From NCBI GenBank assembly GCA_947652115.1, contig OX393566.1:13803325-13867324 (forward strand): DNA of 64,000 nucleotides. Direction: 5' to 3'. The stretch comes from Blastomussa wellsi. Lineage: Eukaryota > Cnidaria > Anthozoa > Scleractinia > Plerogyridae. Below are positions 49,064-60,099 of the stretch, in pieces (the first letter of the stretch is position 1; every line of letters starts with the position of its first letter). The translations under genes were made by a program, and so were the position numbers. The notes under the pieces were generated by a model, which did not search any database, was not told the origin of the DNA, and worked only from the letters and a program-made list of their open reading frames with translations.

Positions 49064-49937
49064 ATGAACACTGGAAGGATCTTACTCTGCATGTTCGTTA
49101 CTGTGTTGCTATTGTGCAAGCAAGAAAGCAAGGCACAACGTATGAAGGAATTTGGTAAAAGACGGTTTCCCTACAAACATATTTTCAAGGTATTTTGTTC
49201 TAGATGAGAAGGGCGGCTGTAACTGCTGTGCATTGCTGGGCATATTTGTGAAATCTAACAGCCTTGATTATTTCTGCCTTTGTAGTACGAAGATACTGAA
49301 CGTGGCAGTCATAAGTGGCCTTCTTATGTTGAAATGGAAGTAGCTGATCAAGGGAAAGTGAGGATTTTAGTTGATTTCTTGATGTAGAAAAAGTCTAAGA
49401 CTCCGTTTTTCACTTTGTTTCCGAAGTGATAAATAGAACGTGAATATGCGTATTACCAGCGCTAAACACGCTGGCTTTTTTCACTCAACAGCGCATTCAA
49501 TACCCTAACGAGGAATTGTTCCCTAACGTGGAACTGCTTCGTTTTGTAAACAGCTTTTCTGCCTTTTCATTTGGTTTAGCAAGCTCTCTTTGATCAAAGT
49601 CGATGAACACTCATCTCTTTGCATTGCGTTCTTCCAACCTCAATACGAATCAACAGGTTTTTAACTCTTCTCCGGTTTTTACTAAAGTTGTTTCAAGTGT
49701 ATACAAGGCAGTTTGCACCCTGCACTCACTTCCGCAAAATCTTAAATACGCTAAAGCGCTATCAGTTCCAAAGGGCTGATTAACAAACCAAGCGAGTCCT
49801 ATCAACACGGATAGTGTTAATAAACTGAGAGCATTTTCAGGGTCATATTCATTAACAAATCCATCCATTGGCCACATTTTTTATAGAATGAGGACGCTCC
49901 TGATGACTCTGATGTGAAGAAGTGGCGGCTCCAGTGA
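49064..49937 (+). CDS. Secreted peptide precursor, array copy 7
   Basis: Exons 49064-49189, 49286-49357 and 49887-49937. Protein identical to copy 1. The intron site reverts to CTCAATACG as in units 1 to 3. Confidence 0.75.
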
Positions 49938-52308
49938 CGGCAAGACGGACTGGCTGGCAACGACTGAGCAACTTTAACCATCCACTTAAATAACTATGCT
50001 TACAATAAACATCAGAACTACTTATAAATTTCTTTGTTTCGTGCGTTTGTAAGAATACTTAAGAATGTAATTTTAATAAAAATTAAAACTTTGTGTATTG
50101 GTTCAGTTCGCGAGTTGCAAAAACACATTTTACTTCATTTAATAACAGAAAGCACTGCACTGGAAAGCGAATAACACTGAGTAGCGTGTAAACAACTACT
50201 TCCTTCCCGGAAGAAAAATTAGAAAAGAAGCGTGGTTTGTTATCGCTGATGATTGTGTTCAGGAAGCGGGTGTATTACAGATTCAGCCGCCTTAACTTTT
50301 TACAAGTTACTAACGGGGTTTAACCGTTAGCCGTGAAAAAGCCAAAACCGTTACCCGTAACAATCACTACCCCATGGAGACCTTCTTTAAAACAACAGAA
50401 TATGAAATCCGCTAAATATCAAACAAATAATAACCTCTTACTAGCCGAGCGCGAAGGCCGTACTGGGGAATATTGGCCCGAGGTCGTGGCAGTACGGACC
50501 GAGCGCAGCGAGTTGCAAAATCCCGACCAAGAAAGAACCAATCAGAACGCTCGGATTTTCCTTGCCATATAATAAGGATTCTTAGTTTCGGAAAGGTGAT
50601 TCCACACATCATTCAGTTTATTGTATATTCATACCAACCCATGCACTTTGAGCAGATGGTGAGGATGATGTTCCGTATGTCTGTTGTTTATTTGTTTGCG
50701 GCCGATTATCTACAACTTGAGTTACGAGAACTTAAAGGCTTTCACTGACTTTTATTTAGCGAAGCGCGAGAGTGACGTCATGACTCAGACAGGACTCAGA
50801 GAAAACAAACAGGAATTGCGGACGATTTTGAAGATTTCTTAAAGCAAGAAAACTGGTGATCCTAAAACACTTAAAACCAAACCTTTGCTTACATTCCCTC
50901 TACTTTTCTCAGAACGCGCTGATATGTTTTCCGAGTCTCGCTGGGGTCCAATAATTTGCATTCTATATTTAGGCTTCGCCCGCTTCGCAACTGAAGTTAA
51001 AATGTTCTGAAAAGAAGCTTAAAAATAGAATGCAAATTATTGGACCCCAGAGACACTCGGAAAACATATCAGCGCGTTCTGCGAAAAGTAGGGTAGGTAC
51101 TTGGTGTAGTTTTTAATCATTATTCAGCCAGTAAAGTCGACGAGCTAATCAGTAAAGTGCCTAATGAACATCCACCTTCCTTAATAACGTCGAAGTTTAA
51201 ACGGCTGGCAGAAATTTTTGAACAAATTCAGGTACATGTTCCTATAGATATCACTATCAAACCACTATATGCTAACTACATGACGTACCTTCCGAAAGTA
51301 GAGGAAATGTAAGCGAAGGTTTGGTTTCAAGTGTTTTAGGATCACCAGCTTTCATACTTTCCCCCGCCTCGATTAACTTTGTAACTATTTGCGGGGGCAA
51401 GCAATGCTTGTAATATAATTTTCCAAAGCTATTTAAATAAAGTTGAGTTGAGTTGAGAAGCTAAGTAGGTAAAGTTGTTATTTTTGTCCTCGTCTTTCGG
51501 TACTGAAAGCGGGACGGTAGGAATATTGGCTTCATTATTTTGACTTTGTTTTATACAAAGAAACGTAATTTAACTTCTTTTGCTCGCCGCAAGGCTATCA
51601 TAATAAAGTTCAAGTCGGCAAAGCCTGTTAAAAAGCCACCTGTCAGCTATGTGTTGATAAATTTGGCTGGATCCTCTAAAATAAACTCATCAGAAGGCTA
51701 TCTTGAAACTTAAATAAACCCGGTCCCAAATCAACCTTACTTCCCGCTGTTAAAAAGCAAACTTTCAAACGTTTCCAACGAGAAATTAATGTCCAACGTA
51801 AAAGCGATAGCTGCAACAACTTGACGTAAACTCACTAATTAAGGCTATTTTATGGGATTTTCAGTCTTTGTCTTTTATGAGGAGAAAAAACATGGAGTAT
51901 GCATTGTATGTAATATAGGAAAAAAAAAGGTGATGAATTTAAATTCTAGTTCACTTGCTTTATCTCTGTGTGAGTCATTCACACCAAGAAACTATGAAGT
52001 AAGAAAGCAAATCCCCGTGCTCCATGACAATTATTTGAAATCTATCTTTAGTTCGCGCTATGTTGCCAAAGCTATGTTTATCTGTTGTTCCCAAGACCGC
52101 GCGGTCTACCTTCACGTCAGTTGTCACGGTAACATGCAGGTGCAAGTTAAACGACGTGTAACAAGAGCATACGGAGAAAACTGCCCGAGTTTTGGAAAAG
52201 GAGGAGCAAAGACAGTGAAGAAAACGAGGAAGTTTCGGCTGAGAAACAGGTAATTCACACTCTATAACCGCGAAGCCGGGGTAAGGCGATCAATCCACTT
52301 CAATAATC

Positions 52309-52608
52309 ATGAACACTGGAAGGATCTTACTCTGCATGTTCGTTACTGTGTTGCTATTGTGCAAGCAAGAAAGCAAGGCACAAGCAGTGAAGATACCACA
52401 TTTTGGAGAAAGACGGTTTCCCTACAAACATATTTTCAAGGTATTTTGTTCTAGATGAGCAGGGCGGCTGTAACTGCTGTGCATTGCTGTGCATATTTGT
52501 GAAAACTAACAGCCTTGATTATTTCTGCCTTTGTAGTACGAAGATACTGAACGTGGCAGTCATAAGTGGCCTTCTTATGTTGAAATGGAAGTAGCTGATC
52601 AAGGGAAA
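52309..52608 (+). pseudogene. Secreted peptide precursor, array copy 8: variant peptide, exon 3 lost
   Basis: Exon 1 52309-52440 and exon 2 52537-52608 are intact. The signal peptide is unchanged, but the following chain reads QAVKIPHFGERRFPYKHIFK, two residues longer than QRMKEFGKRR and with Glu in place of the Lys after Gly. Exon 3 is absent because the insertion at 53052 replaced it. If intron 2 fails to splice, translation would run on into it. It is either a broken gene or one with a different C terminus; I call it a pseudogene with moderate confidence. Confidence 0.6.
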
Positions 52609-53384
52609 GTGAGGATTTTAGTTGATTTCTTGATGTAGAAAAAGTCTAAGACTCCGTTTTTCACTTTGTTTCCGAAGTGATAAATAGAACGTGAATATGC
52701 GTATTACCAGCGCTAAACACGCTGGCTTTTTTCACTCAACAGCGCATTCAATACCCTAACGAGGAATTGTTCCCTAACGTGGAACTGCTTCGTTTTGTAA
52801 ACAGCTTTTCTGCCTTTTCATTTGGTTTAGCAAGCTCTCTTTGATCAAAGTCGATGAACACTCATCTCTTTGCATTGCGTTCTTCCAACCTCAATACGAA
52901 TCAACAGGTTTTTAACTCTTCTCCGGTTTTTACTAAAGTTGTTTCAAGTGTATACAAGGCAGTTTGCACCCTGCACTCACTTCCGCAAAATCTTAAATAC
53001 GCTAAAGCGCTATCAGTTCCAAAGGGCTGATTAACAAACCAAGCCAGTCATGTCCAATACACCCGCACTGTATCGATCCGTTGAAGTCATATTCAGTTCG
53101 TTCGATTCGTACGGATCGTTTAAATGTTCTACGCTCCGTAGTGGGGTTGACGGTTCGTATATTCTATATTACATCTCAACGATCCGTAAATTTCAAACGG
53201 ATCGTCATCCCTTCTTACGGAACGAAAAGGTCAACGGTCCGTACGTTTCGCACGGAGCGAATAGCTTTCATTCGGTCCGAAGTGCATCTCATTAAATGAG
53301 AGGCCATGTGTGTGTGTTAACGGATCGTTCAATTCGTTCGATTCGCAATTCTTGCATCTCATTAAATCAACAGAGTGTAGTCGT

Positions 53385-54345
53385 AATTCTTGCTTGGAAA
53401 GGAATACTGTATACATGTATATTCCTCGTTCTAAATGTGGAAAATACCAGCGATGAATACTGTACATGCGTATATCCCTCGTTCTAAATCTGGAAAATGC
53501 CAAACATGCTTTCTAGCTGTGTTGAAGAACCCGAAACGCACGAGTGCGGTTCGTAATTCCTGCTTGGAAGGGAATACTGTAGACATGTACATCCTTAGTT
53601 ATTCTAAATGTGGAAAATACCAGCCATGAATACAGTATACATGTATATTCCTCGTTCTAAATGTGGAAAATACCAGGCATGCTTTCAAGCCGCGTTGAAA
53701 AAGCAGAAACGGCAACGACTTCAGTCACTCTAACATATACTCTAAGTGCGTGTTCGCGTGCGTTTCGTAATTCTTGCTCGAAAGGGAAAGCCGGCAAATG
53801 CTGTAAACATGCATATTCCCCGTTCTAAACGTGGAAAATACCAGCGATTAATACTGTATACAGGTATATTCCTCGTTCTAAGTGTGGAGAATACCAGACA
53901 TGCTTTTGTAGCTGTGTTGAAGAACCCGAAACGCACGAGTGCGGTTCGTAATTCCTGCTTGGAAGGGAATACTGTAGACATGTACACTCTCAGTTATTCT
54001 AAATGTACAAAATACCAGCCATAAATACAGTATACATGTATATTCCTCGTTCTAAATGTGGACAACACCAGGCATGCTTTCAAGCCGCGTTGAAGAAGCC
54101 GAAACGCAACGACTTCAGTCACTCTAAGTGCGTGTTCGCGTGCGTTTCGTAATTCTTGCTCGAAAGGGCAAGTCGGCAAATACTGTATACAAGTATATTC
54201 CTCGTTCTAAATGGGGAAAATACCAAGCTTTCTTTCTAGCTGCGTTAAACAAGCCGGAACGCAGGAGTGCGGTTCGTAATTCTTGCTTGGAAGGGAATAC
54301 TGTATACATCTGTATTCCTCGTTCTAAATGTGGAATAATCGAAAA
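53385..54345. repeat. Degenerate tandem repeats, approximately 395-bp higher-order unit
   Basis: GAGTGCGGTTCGTAATTC recurs at 53541, 53936 and about 54268, with shorter repeats inside (ATTCCTCGTTCTAAATGTGG and GGGAATACTGTA(T/G)ACATGTA). It lies within the 3.6-kb element. Peptide-like frames in it are repeat artefacts. Confidence 0.85.
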
Positions 54346-54463
54346 CCATTCAGTGGACAGAGTCAAGAAACTTCGACGTTATAGAATATAAATAAAGAAA
54401 ACATTTCTCCAAGTTTCAGGCGTGTACGTTATTCCAAACTTCAGATATTGGTCGAAATGTATC

Positions 54464-54485
<22 letters not shown>

Positions 54486-54498
<13 letters not shown>

Positions 54499-54535
54499 AT
54501 TGGTGTACCTCTGTGAACACCAACATGGCGGCTGG
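54486..54535. repeat. Short inverted repeat GAGCCGCCATATTGGTG / CACCAACATGGCGGC
   Basis: A 17-bp imperfect hairpin inside the composite element; it may be a remnant of another MITE. Confidence 0.5.
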
Positions 54536-54894
54536 AAATAGTGTAAACATTTGGAGTTTACTTTGGTTATCTAGGCGACTGGTTATCTATTTTGAACAAA
54601 CAATTGTTAATATAAACACTTTTCCTAATACTCAAAGTTCTAAAATGGCTAAATCTCGCGAGATAAGTATACGTTTTTCGACATACATGATCGTAACTGT
54701 AAGTCCCACAGGATTCTTTCGGTGGATAAAGACTCGTTTTTAGGGAGAAAGGAAAATGACGCAACAACTGTTTCACAGTATACCGGTCAGTATAAAAAAA
54801 CCGGACTGTGGACTATGGACTGGGTATAAAACATGGACTGAGGTATAAAATATGGACCAGGACTGCGGACTGTGTATAAAACACGGACTGAGGA

Positions 54895-55845
54895 TATAAT
54901 AAAGTCTTCAAGTCCTCAGCTTCTACGCTCGCATTTGAAAGATCAACTTGATAGGAAGAACAATTTTATGATTACCGCTTTGGTTAGAACAGTTCCGGAC
55001 TGTTGGCGTGTGATGTAGCGGTCGTTAAAACGTTCCTTATTGTGCATATTACTGTATAAAAAAGGCTTCTTGCTTTTTTTATGATTGTTGTTTTGGTGGG
55101 AGGAATTTTGAACAGACAAGGATATCCTTAAGTGATTTTTCCTTCCTTAAATGCTACAATCGGTTAGGTTTTTAAGCTCATGATTGCAAGACCGGTTTCG
55201 GATTCCTAAGGAGGGATCCTTCGTCAGGTGCTAAAGCTTGTTTCTAAAGAGCTCTGAGGCGAGCTAGTAACAAATAGCTCTGAGGCGAGCTAGTAACAAG
55301 TGCCGATTAGAGAATCAACTCCGCTTTTATAGTATCATGCAGTCGGTAACAGGATTGATCTATTGTTTATATTACAGTAATTATGCAGATTAGGGGTTTT
55401 TACACGTTGCGTGGAGTTAAATCACTCGAATTAGATGAGTGAAAATGATTTTGCGCGTGTAGCTAGCGATAGTTGATCAGAAATGGGCTGTTGGATAGTC
55501 TTAAAAATCCGTTAGCTTTGTTGAGCGTAGAGATTCGCCAGGGTGATAAAACTTACGCGGGCCTGAAGTTTTTAATGAACCAAAGTTATAATAAAGTCTT
55601 CAAGTCCTCAGCTTCTGCTCGCATTTGAAAGATCAGCTTGATGGGAGGAACAATTTTATGATTACCGCTTTGGTTAGAACAGTTCGAGACTGTTGGCGTG
55701 TGATGTAGCGGTCGTTAAAACGTTCCTTATTGTGCATATTACTGTATAAAACAAGGCTTCTTGCTTTTTTATGATTGTTGTTTTGGTGGGAGGAATTTTG
55801 AACGGACAAGGATATCCTTAAGTGATTTTTCCTTCCTTAAATGAG
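54895..55845. repeat. Direct repeat of about 260 bp, two copies
   Basis: 54895-55157 and 55586-55844 share TAATAAAGTCTTCAAGTCCT through GATATCCTTAAGTGATTTTT with few differences. They are separated by about 430 bp of unique sequence. Confidence 0.88.
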
Positions 55846-56640
55846 ATGCAATATACGATCCGTAAGCTCTACTCTACGTAGCGTAGGACATTTAACGATT
55901 CGTACGGATCGAACGGATCGTGAAGCCGTCTGCCCCACACACTCAAGATCATCAGAAGGGGGATTTTTTCTAAGTCCCCTTAATGAGATGCAATATACGA
56001 TCCGTAAACTCTGCTCTACGGAGGTAGCACATTTAACGATCCGTACGAATCGAACGGATCGTCAAGCTGTCTGCCCCACATACTCAAGACGATCAGAAGG
56101 GGTTTTTTTTTCTAAGTCCCCTTAATGACATGCAATATACGATCCGTAAACTCTACTCTACGGAGCGTAGGACATTTAACGATCCGTACGGATCGAACGG
56201 ATCGTCAAGCTGTCTGCCCCACACACTCAAGATCATCAGAAGGGGGATTTTTTCTAAGTCCCCCTAATGATATGCAATATACGATCCGTAAACTCTACTC
56301 TACGGAGCGTAGGACATTTAACGATCCGTACGGATCGAACGGATCGTCAAGCTGTCTGCCCCACATACTCAAGATCATCAGAAGGGGGATTTTTTCTAAG
56401 TCCCCCTAATGATATGCAATATACGATCCGTAAACTCTACTCTACGGAGCGTAGGACATTTAACGATCCGTACGGATCGAACGGATCGTCAAGCCGTCTG
56501 CCCCATACTCTCAAGATCATCAGTAGGGGGATTTTTTCTAAGTCCCCTTAATGAGATGCAATATACGATCCGTAAACTCTACTCTACGGAGCGTAGGACA
56601 TTTAACGATCCGTACGGATCGAACGGACTGAATATGATTT
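55841..56640. repeat. 142-bp satellite-like array with a perfect palindrome in each unit
   Basis: Units start at 55841, 55983, 56125, 56267, 56409 and 56551 (last one partial). Each carries CGATCCGTACGGATCG, a 16-bp palindrome in most copies, then AACGGATCGT, CTGTCTGCCCCACA and a GGGGGATTTTTTCTAAG block. The last copy doubles as the right inverted end of the 3.6-kb element. Confidence 0.92.
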
Positions 56641-58432
56641 TAACGGATCGATACAGTGCGGTTGTATTGGACAACTCTCAACGACTGAGCAACTTTAACC
56701 ATCCACTTAAATAACTATGCTTAAAGTAAACATCAGAACTACTTATAAATTTCTTTGTTTCGTGCGTTTGTAAGAATACTTAAGAATGTAATTTTAATAA
56801 AAATTAAAACTTTGGTTTGTTATCGCTGATGATTGTGTTCAGGAAGCGGGTGTATTACAGATTCAGCCGCCTTAACTTTTTACAAGTTACTAACGGGGTT
56901 TAACCGTTAGCCGTGAAAAAGCCAACACCGTTACCCGTAACAATCACTACCCCATGGAGACCTTCTTTAAAACAACATAATATGAAGTTTGCTAAATATC
57001 AAACAAATAATAACCTCTTACTAGCCGAGCGCGAAGGCCGTACTGGGGAATATTGGCCCGAGGTCGTGGCAGTACGGACCGAGCGCAGCGAGTTGCAAAA
57101 TCCCGACCAAGAAAGAACCAATCAGAACGCTCGGATTTTCCTTGCCATATAATAAGGATTCTAAGTTTCGGAAAGGTGATTCCACACATCATTCAGTTTA
57201 TTGTATATTCATACCAACCCATGCACTTTGAGCAGATGGTGAGGATGATGTTCCGTATGTCTGTTGTTTATTTGTTTGCGGCCGATTATCTACAACTTGA
57301 GTTACGAGAACTTAAAGGCTTTCACTGACTTTTATTTAGCGAAGCGCGAGAGTGACGTCATGACTCAGACAGGACTCAGAGAAAACAAACAGGAATTGCG
57401 GACGATTTTGAAGATTTCTTAAAGCAAGAAAACTGGTGATCCTAAAACACTTGAAACCAAACCTTTGCTTACATTCCCTCTACTTTTCTCAGAACGCGCT
57501 GATATGTTTTCCGAGTCTCGCTGGGGTCCAATAATTTGCATTCTATATTTAGGCTTCGCCCGCTTCGCAACTGAAGTTAAAATGTTCTGAAAAGAAGCTT
57601 AAAAATAGAATGCAAATTATTGGACCCCAGAGACACTCGGAAAACATATCAGCGCGTTCTGAGAAAAGTAGGGTAGGTACTTGGTGTAGTTTTTTAATCA
57701 TTATTCAGCCAGTAAAGTCGACGAGCTAATCAGTAAAGTTCCTAATGAACATCCACCTTCCTTAATAACGTCGAAGTTTAAACGGCTGGAGTAACTTTTT
57801 GAACAAATTCAGGTACATGTTCCTATAGATATCACTATCAAACCACTATATGCTAACTACATGACGTACCTTCCGAAAGTAGAGGAAATGTAAGCGAAGG
57901 TTTGGTTTCAAGTGTTTTAGGATCACCAGCTTTCATACTTTCCCCCGCCTCGATTAACTTTGTAACTATTTGCGGGGGCAAGCAATGCTTGTAATATAAT
58001 TTTCCAAAGCTATTTAAATAAAGTTGAGTTGAGTTGAGAAGCTAAGTAGGTAAAGTTGTTATTTTTGTCCTCGTCTTTCGGTACTGAAAGCGGGACGGTA
58101 GGAATATTGGCTTCATTATTTTGACTTTGTTTTATACAAAGAAACGTAATTTAACTTCTTTTGCTCGCCGCAAGGCTATCATAATAAAGTTCAAGTCGGC
58201 AAAGCCTGTTAAAAAGCCACCTGTCAGCTATGTGTTGATAAATTTGGCTGGATCCTTTAAAATAAACTCATCAGAAGGCTATCTTGAAACTTAAATAAAC
58301 CCGGTCCCAAATTAACATTACTTCCCGCTGTTAAAAAGCAAACGTTCAAACGTTTCCAACTAGAAATTAATGTCCAACGTAAAAGCGATAGCTGCAACAA
58401 CTTGACGTAAACTCACTAATTAAGGCTATTTT

Positions 58433-58821
58433 ATGGGATTTTCAGTCTTTGTCTTTTATGAGGAGAAAAAACATGGAGTATGCATTGTACGTAGTATAGG
58501 AAAAAATTAAATTCTAGTTCACATGCTTTATCTCTGTGTGAGTCATTCACACCAAGAAACTATGAAGTAAGAAAGCAAATCCCCGTGCCCCAAGACAATT
58601 ATTTGAAATCTATCTTTAGTTCGCGCTATGTTGCCAAAGCTATGTTTATCTGTTGTTCCCAAGACCGCGCGGTCTACCTTCACGTCAGTTGTCACGGTAA
58701 CATGCAGGTGCAAGTTAAACGACGTGTAACAAGAGCATACGGGGAAAACTTCCCGAGTTTTGGAAAAGGAGGAGCAAAGACAGTGAAGAAAACGAGGAAG
58801 TTTCAGCTGAGAAACAGGTAA
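58433..58821 (+). pseudogene. Broken copy of the 133-codon open frame
   Basis: Starts with the same ATG, but a deletion after GTATAGGAAAAAA leads to an in-frame TAA. The downstream part stays open (from 58585) with replacements including NCP to NFP and FRLRNR to FQLRNR. This argues against strong constraint on the frame. Confidence 0.4.
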
Positions 58822-58847
58822 TTCACACTCTATAACCGCGAAGCCGA

Positions 58848-59352
58848 GATATACCTCAGTACTGAGCTCTCTTTAGTCGCATGATTTGAAAAGATTTGCT
58901 CGCTTCAAAGTCTTTTTACATATGAAGAGATGCTGTAATATGTTAATGTTCTTGTTTGGTGTCTATAGAGCCCTGTGTCACCGAAAAAGAACAAGACAGT
59001 AAAAGCTGCTGAAGATACATTCTTTGTTTGACGTGCGAGTTGAATCGAATGTTTCCAGGAATATTAGTGGGCGATTCCGAGAAAGCGTTCTATTTGAACT
59101 TTTAAGATGGTAGCCAGAAAGCTTCGGCAGCACACAAAAAGCGACTAAAATGTTTAAAACGATAGCAGCGTTTATGACTCGCTGGTAGAAAACTATCAAA
59201 CCAGAAATTAGCTTTCAATATGAAAAGCGCCTTTTAAAAATGAATACGAGTGTGTAATGTCCGGCAGCCGGTCAAGGTTTTGAAATTATTAAATGACCGG
59301 CAGTCCGACATTTTTATAAAATTCAAACAAAACGAAGGACTAAAGGAAGGAC
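58848..59352. other. Non-coding region right of the array
   Basis: No gene supported. Contains a GTCCGGCAGCCGGTC / GACCGGCAGTCCGAC pair (about 59259-59310), likely another MITE fragment. Confidence 0.4.
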
Positions 59353-59460
59353 TAAATACTCGGGGATTTGGGAGAATTCTCGAAAGTTATGCAAACCCGA
59401 GACGCAGTGGAGAGTTTGTACAACTGTCTCGAATTCTGACAAAACCCCCTCGTGTTTAGA
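59353..59460. mobile_element. Short palindromic element (TAAACAC family), copy 2
   Basis: TAAATACTCGGGGATTTGGG to CCCCCTCGTGTTTAG with internal AATTCTCGAAAGTTATGCAA, homologous to 9600-9696. Confidence 0.65.
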
Positions 59461-59846
59461 TTTGGCTATGTATTATAAAACACGGTAAAAGCTAGTCCTC
59501 TATTGCTTAATCCTTGAATGTGATTGGTTCTCTGATTTTTTTCTATTCGCCGATAGAAAACGATTACCCGCTCGTTGCTCTTTGAAGGCAAGGTTTTTCT
59601 TGATTTTTGGCTTAAAAAACATTAATTATAATCATTTCATCGGGCATTGTGGCGTATTTTGCGGGCTAAAATGGAGAATTCAGCCCGCACCAATCAGAAA
59701 CAAGAAAGTGAAGGTGCCAGCCAATCAGAATTGAAAACCATTCAACTGTTCGCGCCATTTTCTTGCTGCTCGCTTCAAGCTCCGTTTGACTCAGTTGAGG
59801 CTTTTCCATCTGCTGTTCTTGAGCGCTATAAGAAAACACGGCTTAA

Positions 59847-59948
59847 ATGCCAAACAATGAAGCAAATTCCCACTCTTCTCAGCTAGATGAAGAGGAATTT
59901 ATTTACGGAAACTCGAAGAAGAATCCAGGCAGCCAAACTGAAGTGAAC
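59847..59948 (+). CDS. Possible first coding exon, unidentified
   Basis: ATG 59847 opens MPNNEANSHSSQLDEEEFIY and runs 34 codons to a consensus donor (GTGAAC|GTAAGT), phase 0. The next acceptor-like site (TTTCATTTCAG, about 60080) would add ESMIKF and a stop, giving about 40 residues. It may be a small gene or the remnant of a transposon-encoded protein; no family is recognised. Confidence 0.3.
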
Positions 59949-60099
59949 GTAAGTTTTTTTTCATCGAGCGAAACTCGTTCAATGCCAAACTGCCAGCTCA
60001 GTTTACCGCACAATTAATTTTAACAACGCTAAATAGCTATTTTTTGCTGTCTATAGAATTCCGTATGTTTCATTTCAGGAAAGCATGATTAAATTTTGA

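Larger units (their letters stand above)
29569..52283 (+). repeat. Head-to-tail array of seven 3,245-bp units, each with a peptide gene
   Basis: Units start at 29569, 32814, 36059, 39304, 42549, 45794 and 49039, each exactly 3,245 bp. By eye they are identical except for one site 22-23 bp before the antisense CAACAGG motif: CAACCTCAATACG in units 1, 2, 3 and 7, but CAACCTCCATACG in units 4, 5 and 6. An eighth, diverged unit follows at 52284. Each unit holds one three-exon peptide gene, a foldback element, a LINE 3'-end scrap and a 133-codon open frame. Confidence 0.97.
53052..56672. mobile_element. 3.6-kb composite non-autonomous element with roughly 110-bp inverted ends
   Basis: The left end GTCCAATACACCCGCACTGT and the reverse complement of the right end, GTCCAATACAACCGCACTGT, agree. 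Similarity continues through ATCGATCCGTT, CATATTCAGT and CGTACGGATCGTT for about 110 bp. The interior is tandem repeats only, with no transposase frame. No target duplication is visible, and the host DNA lost about 155 bp at the site. Confidence 0.8.
52284..58847 (+). repeat. Eighth, diverged array unit split by a 3.6-kb insertion
   Basis: Unit homology runs 52284 to about 53046, stops at the inserted element (53052-56672), and resumes at CAACGACTGAGC (about 56679) until ACCGCGAAGCCG at 58847. About 155 bp of the unit, including exon 3, is missing at the insertion. A further 140-bp deletion follows AAAACTTTG at about 56814, and many substitutions separate it from units 1-7. Beyond 58847 no further unit follows. 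Confidence 0.9.

Noticed and set aside
53746..54391. Repeated frames with NSCLEGNTV and IPRSKCGKYQ motifs
   Set aside because: Follow the degenerate tandem repeat in several frames and on both strands; no codon-like pattern of change.
55841..56640. CRISPR-like array
   Set aside because: The whole 142-bp unit is repeated rather than a short repeat with unique spacers, and the genome is eukaryotic.
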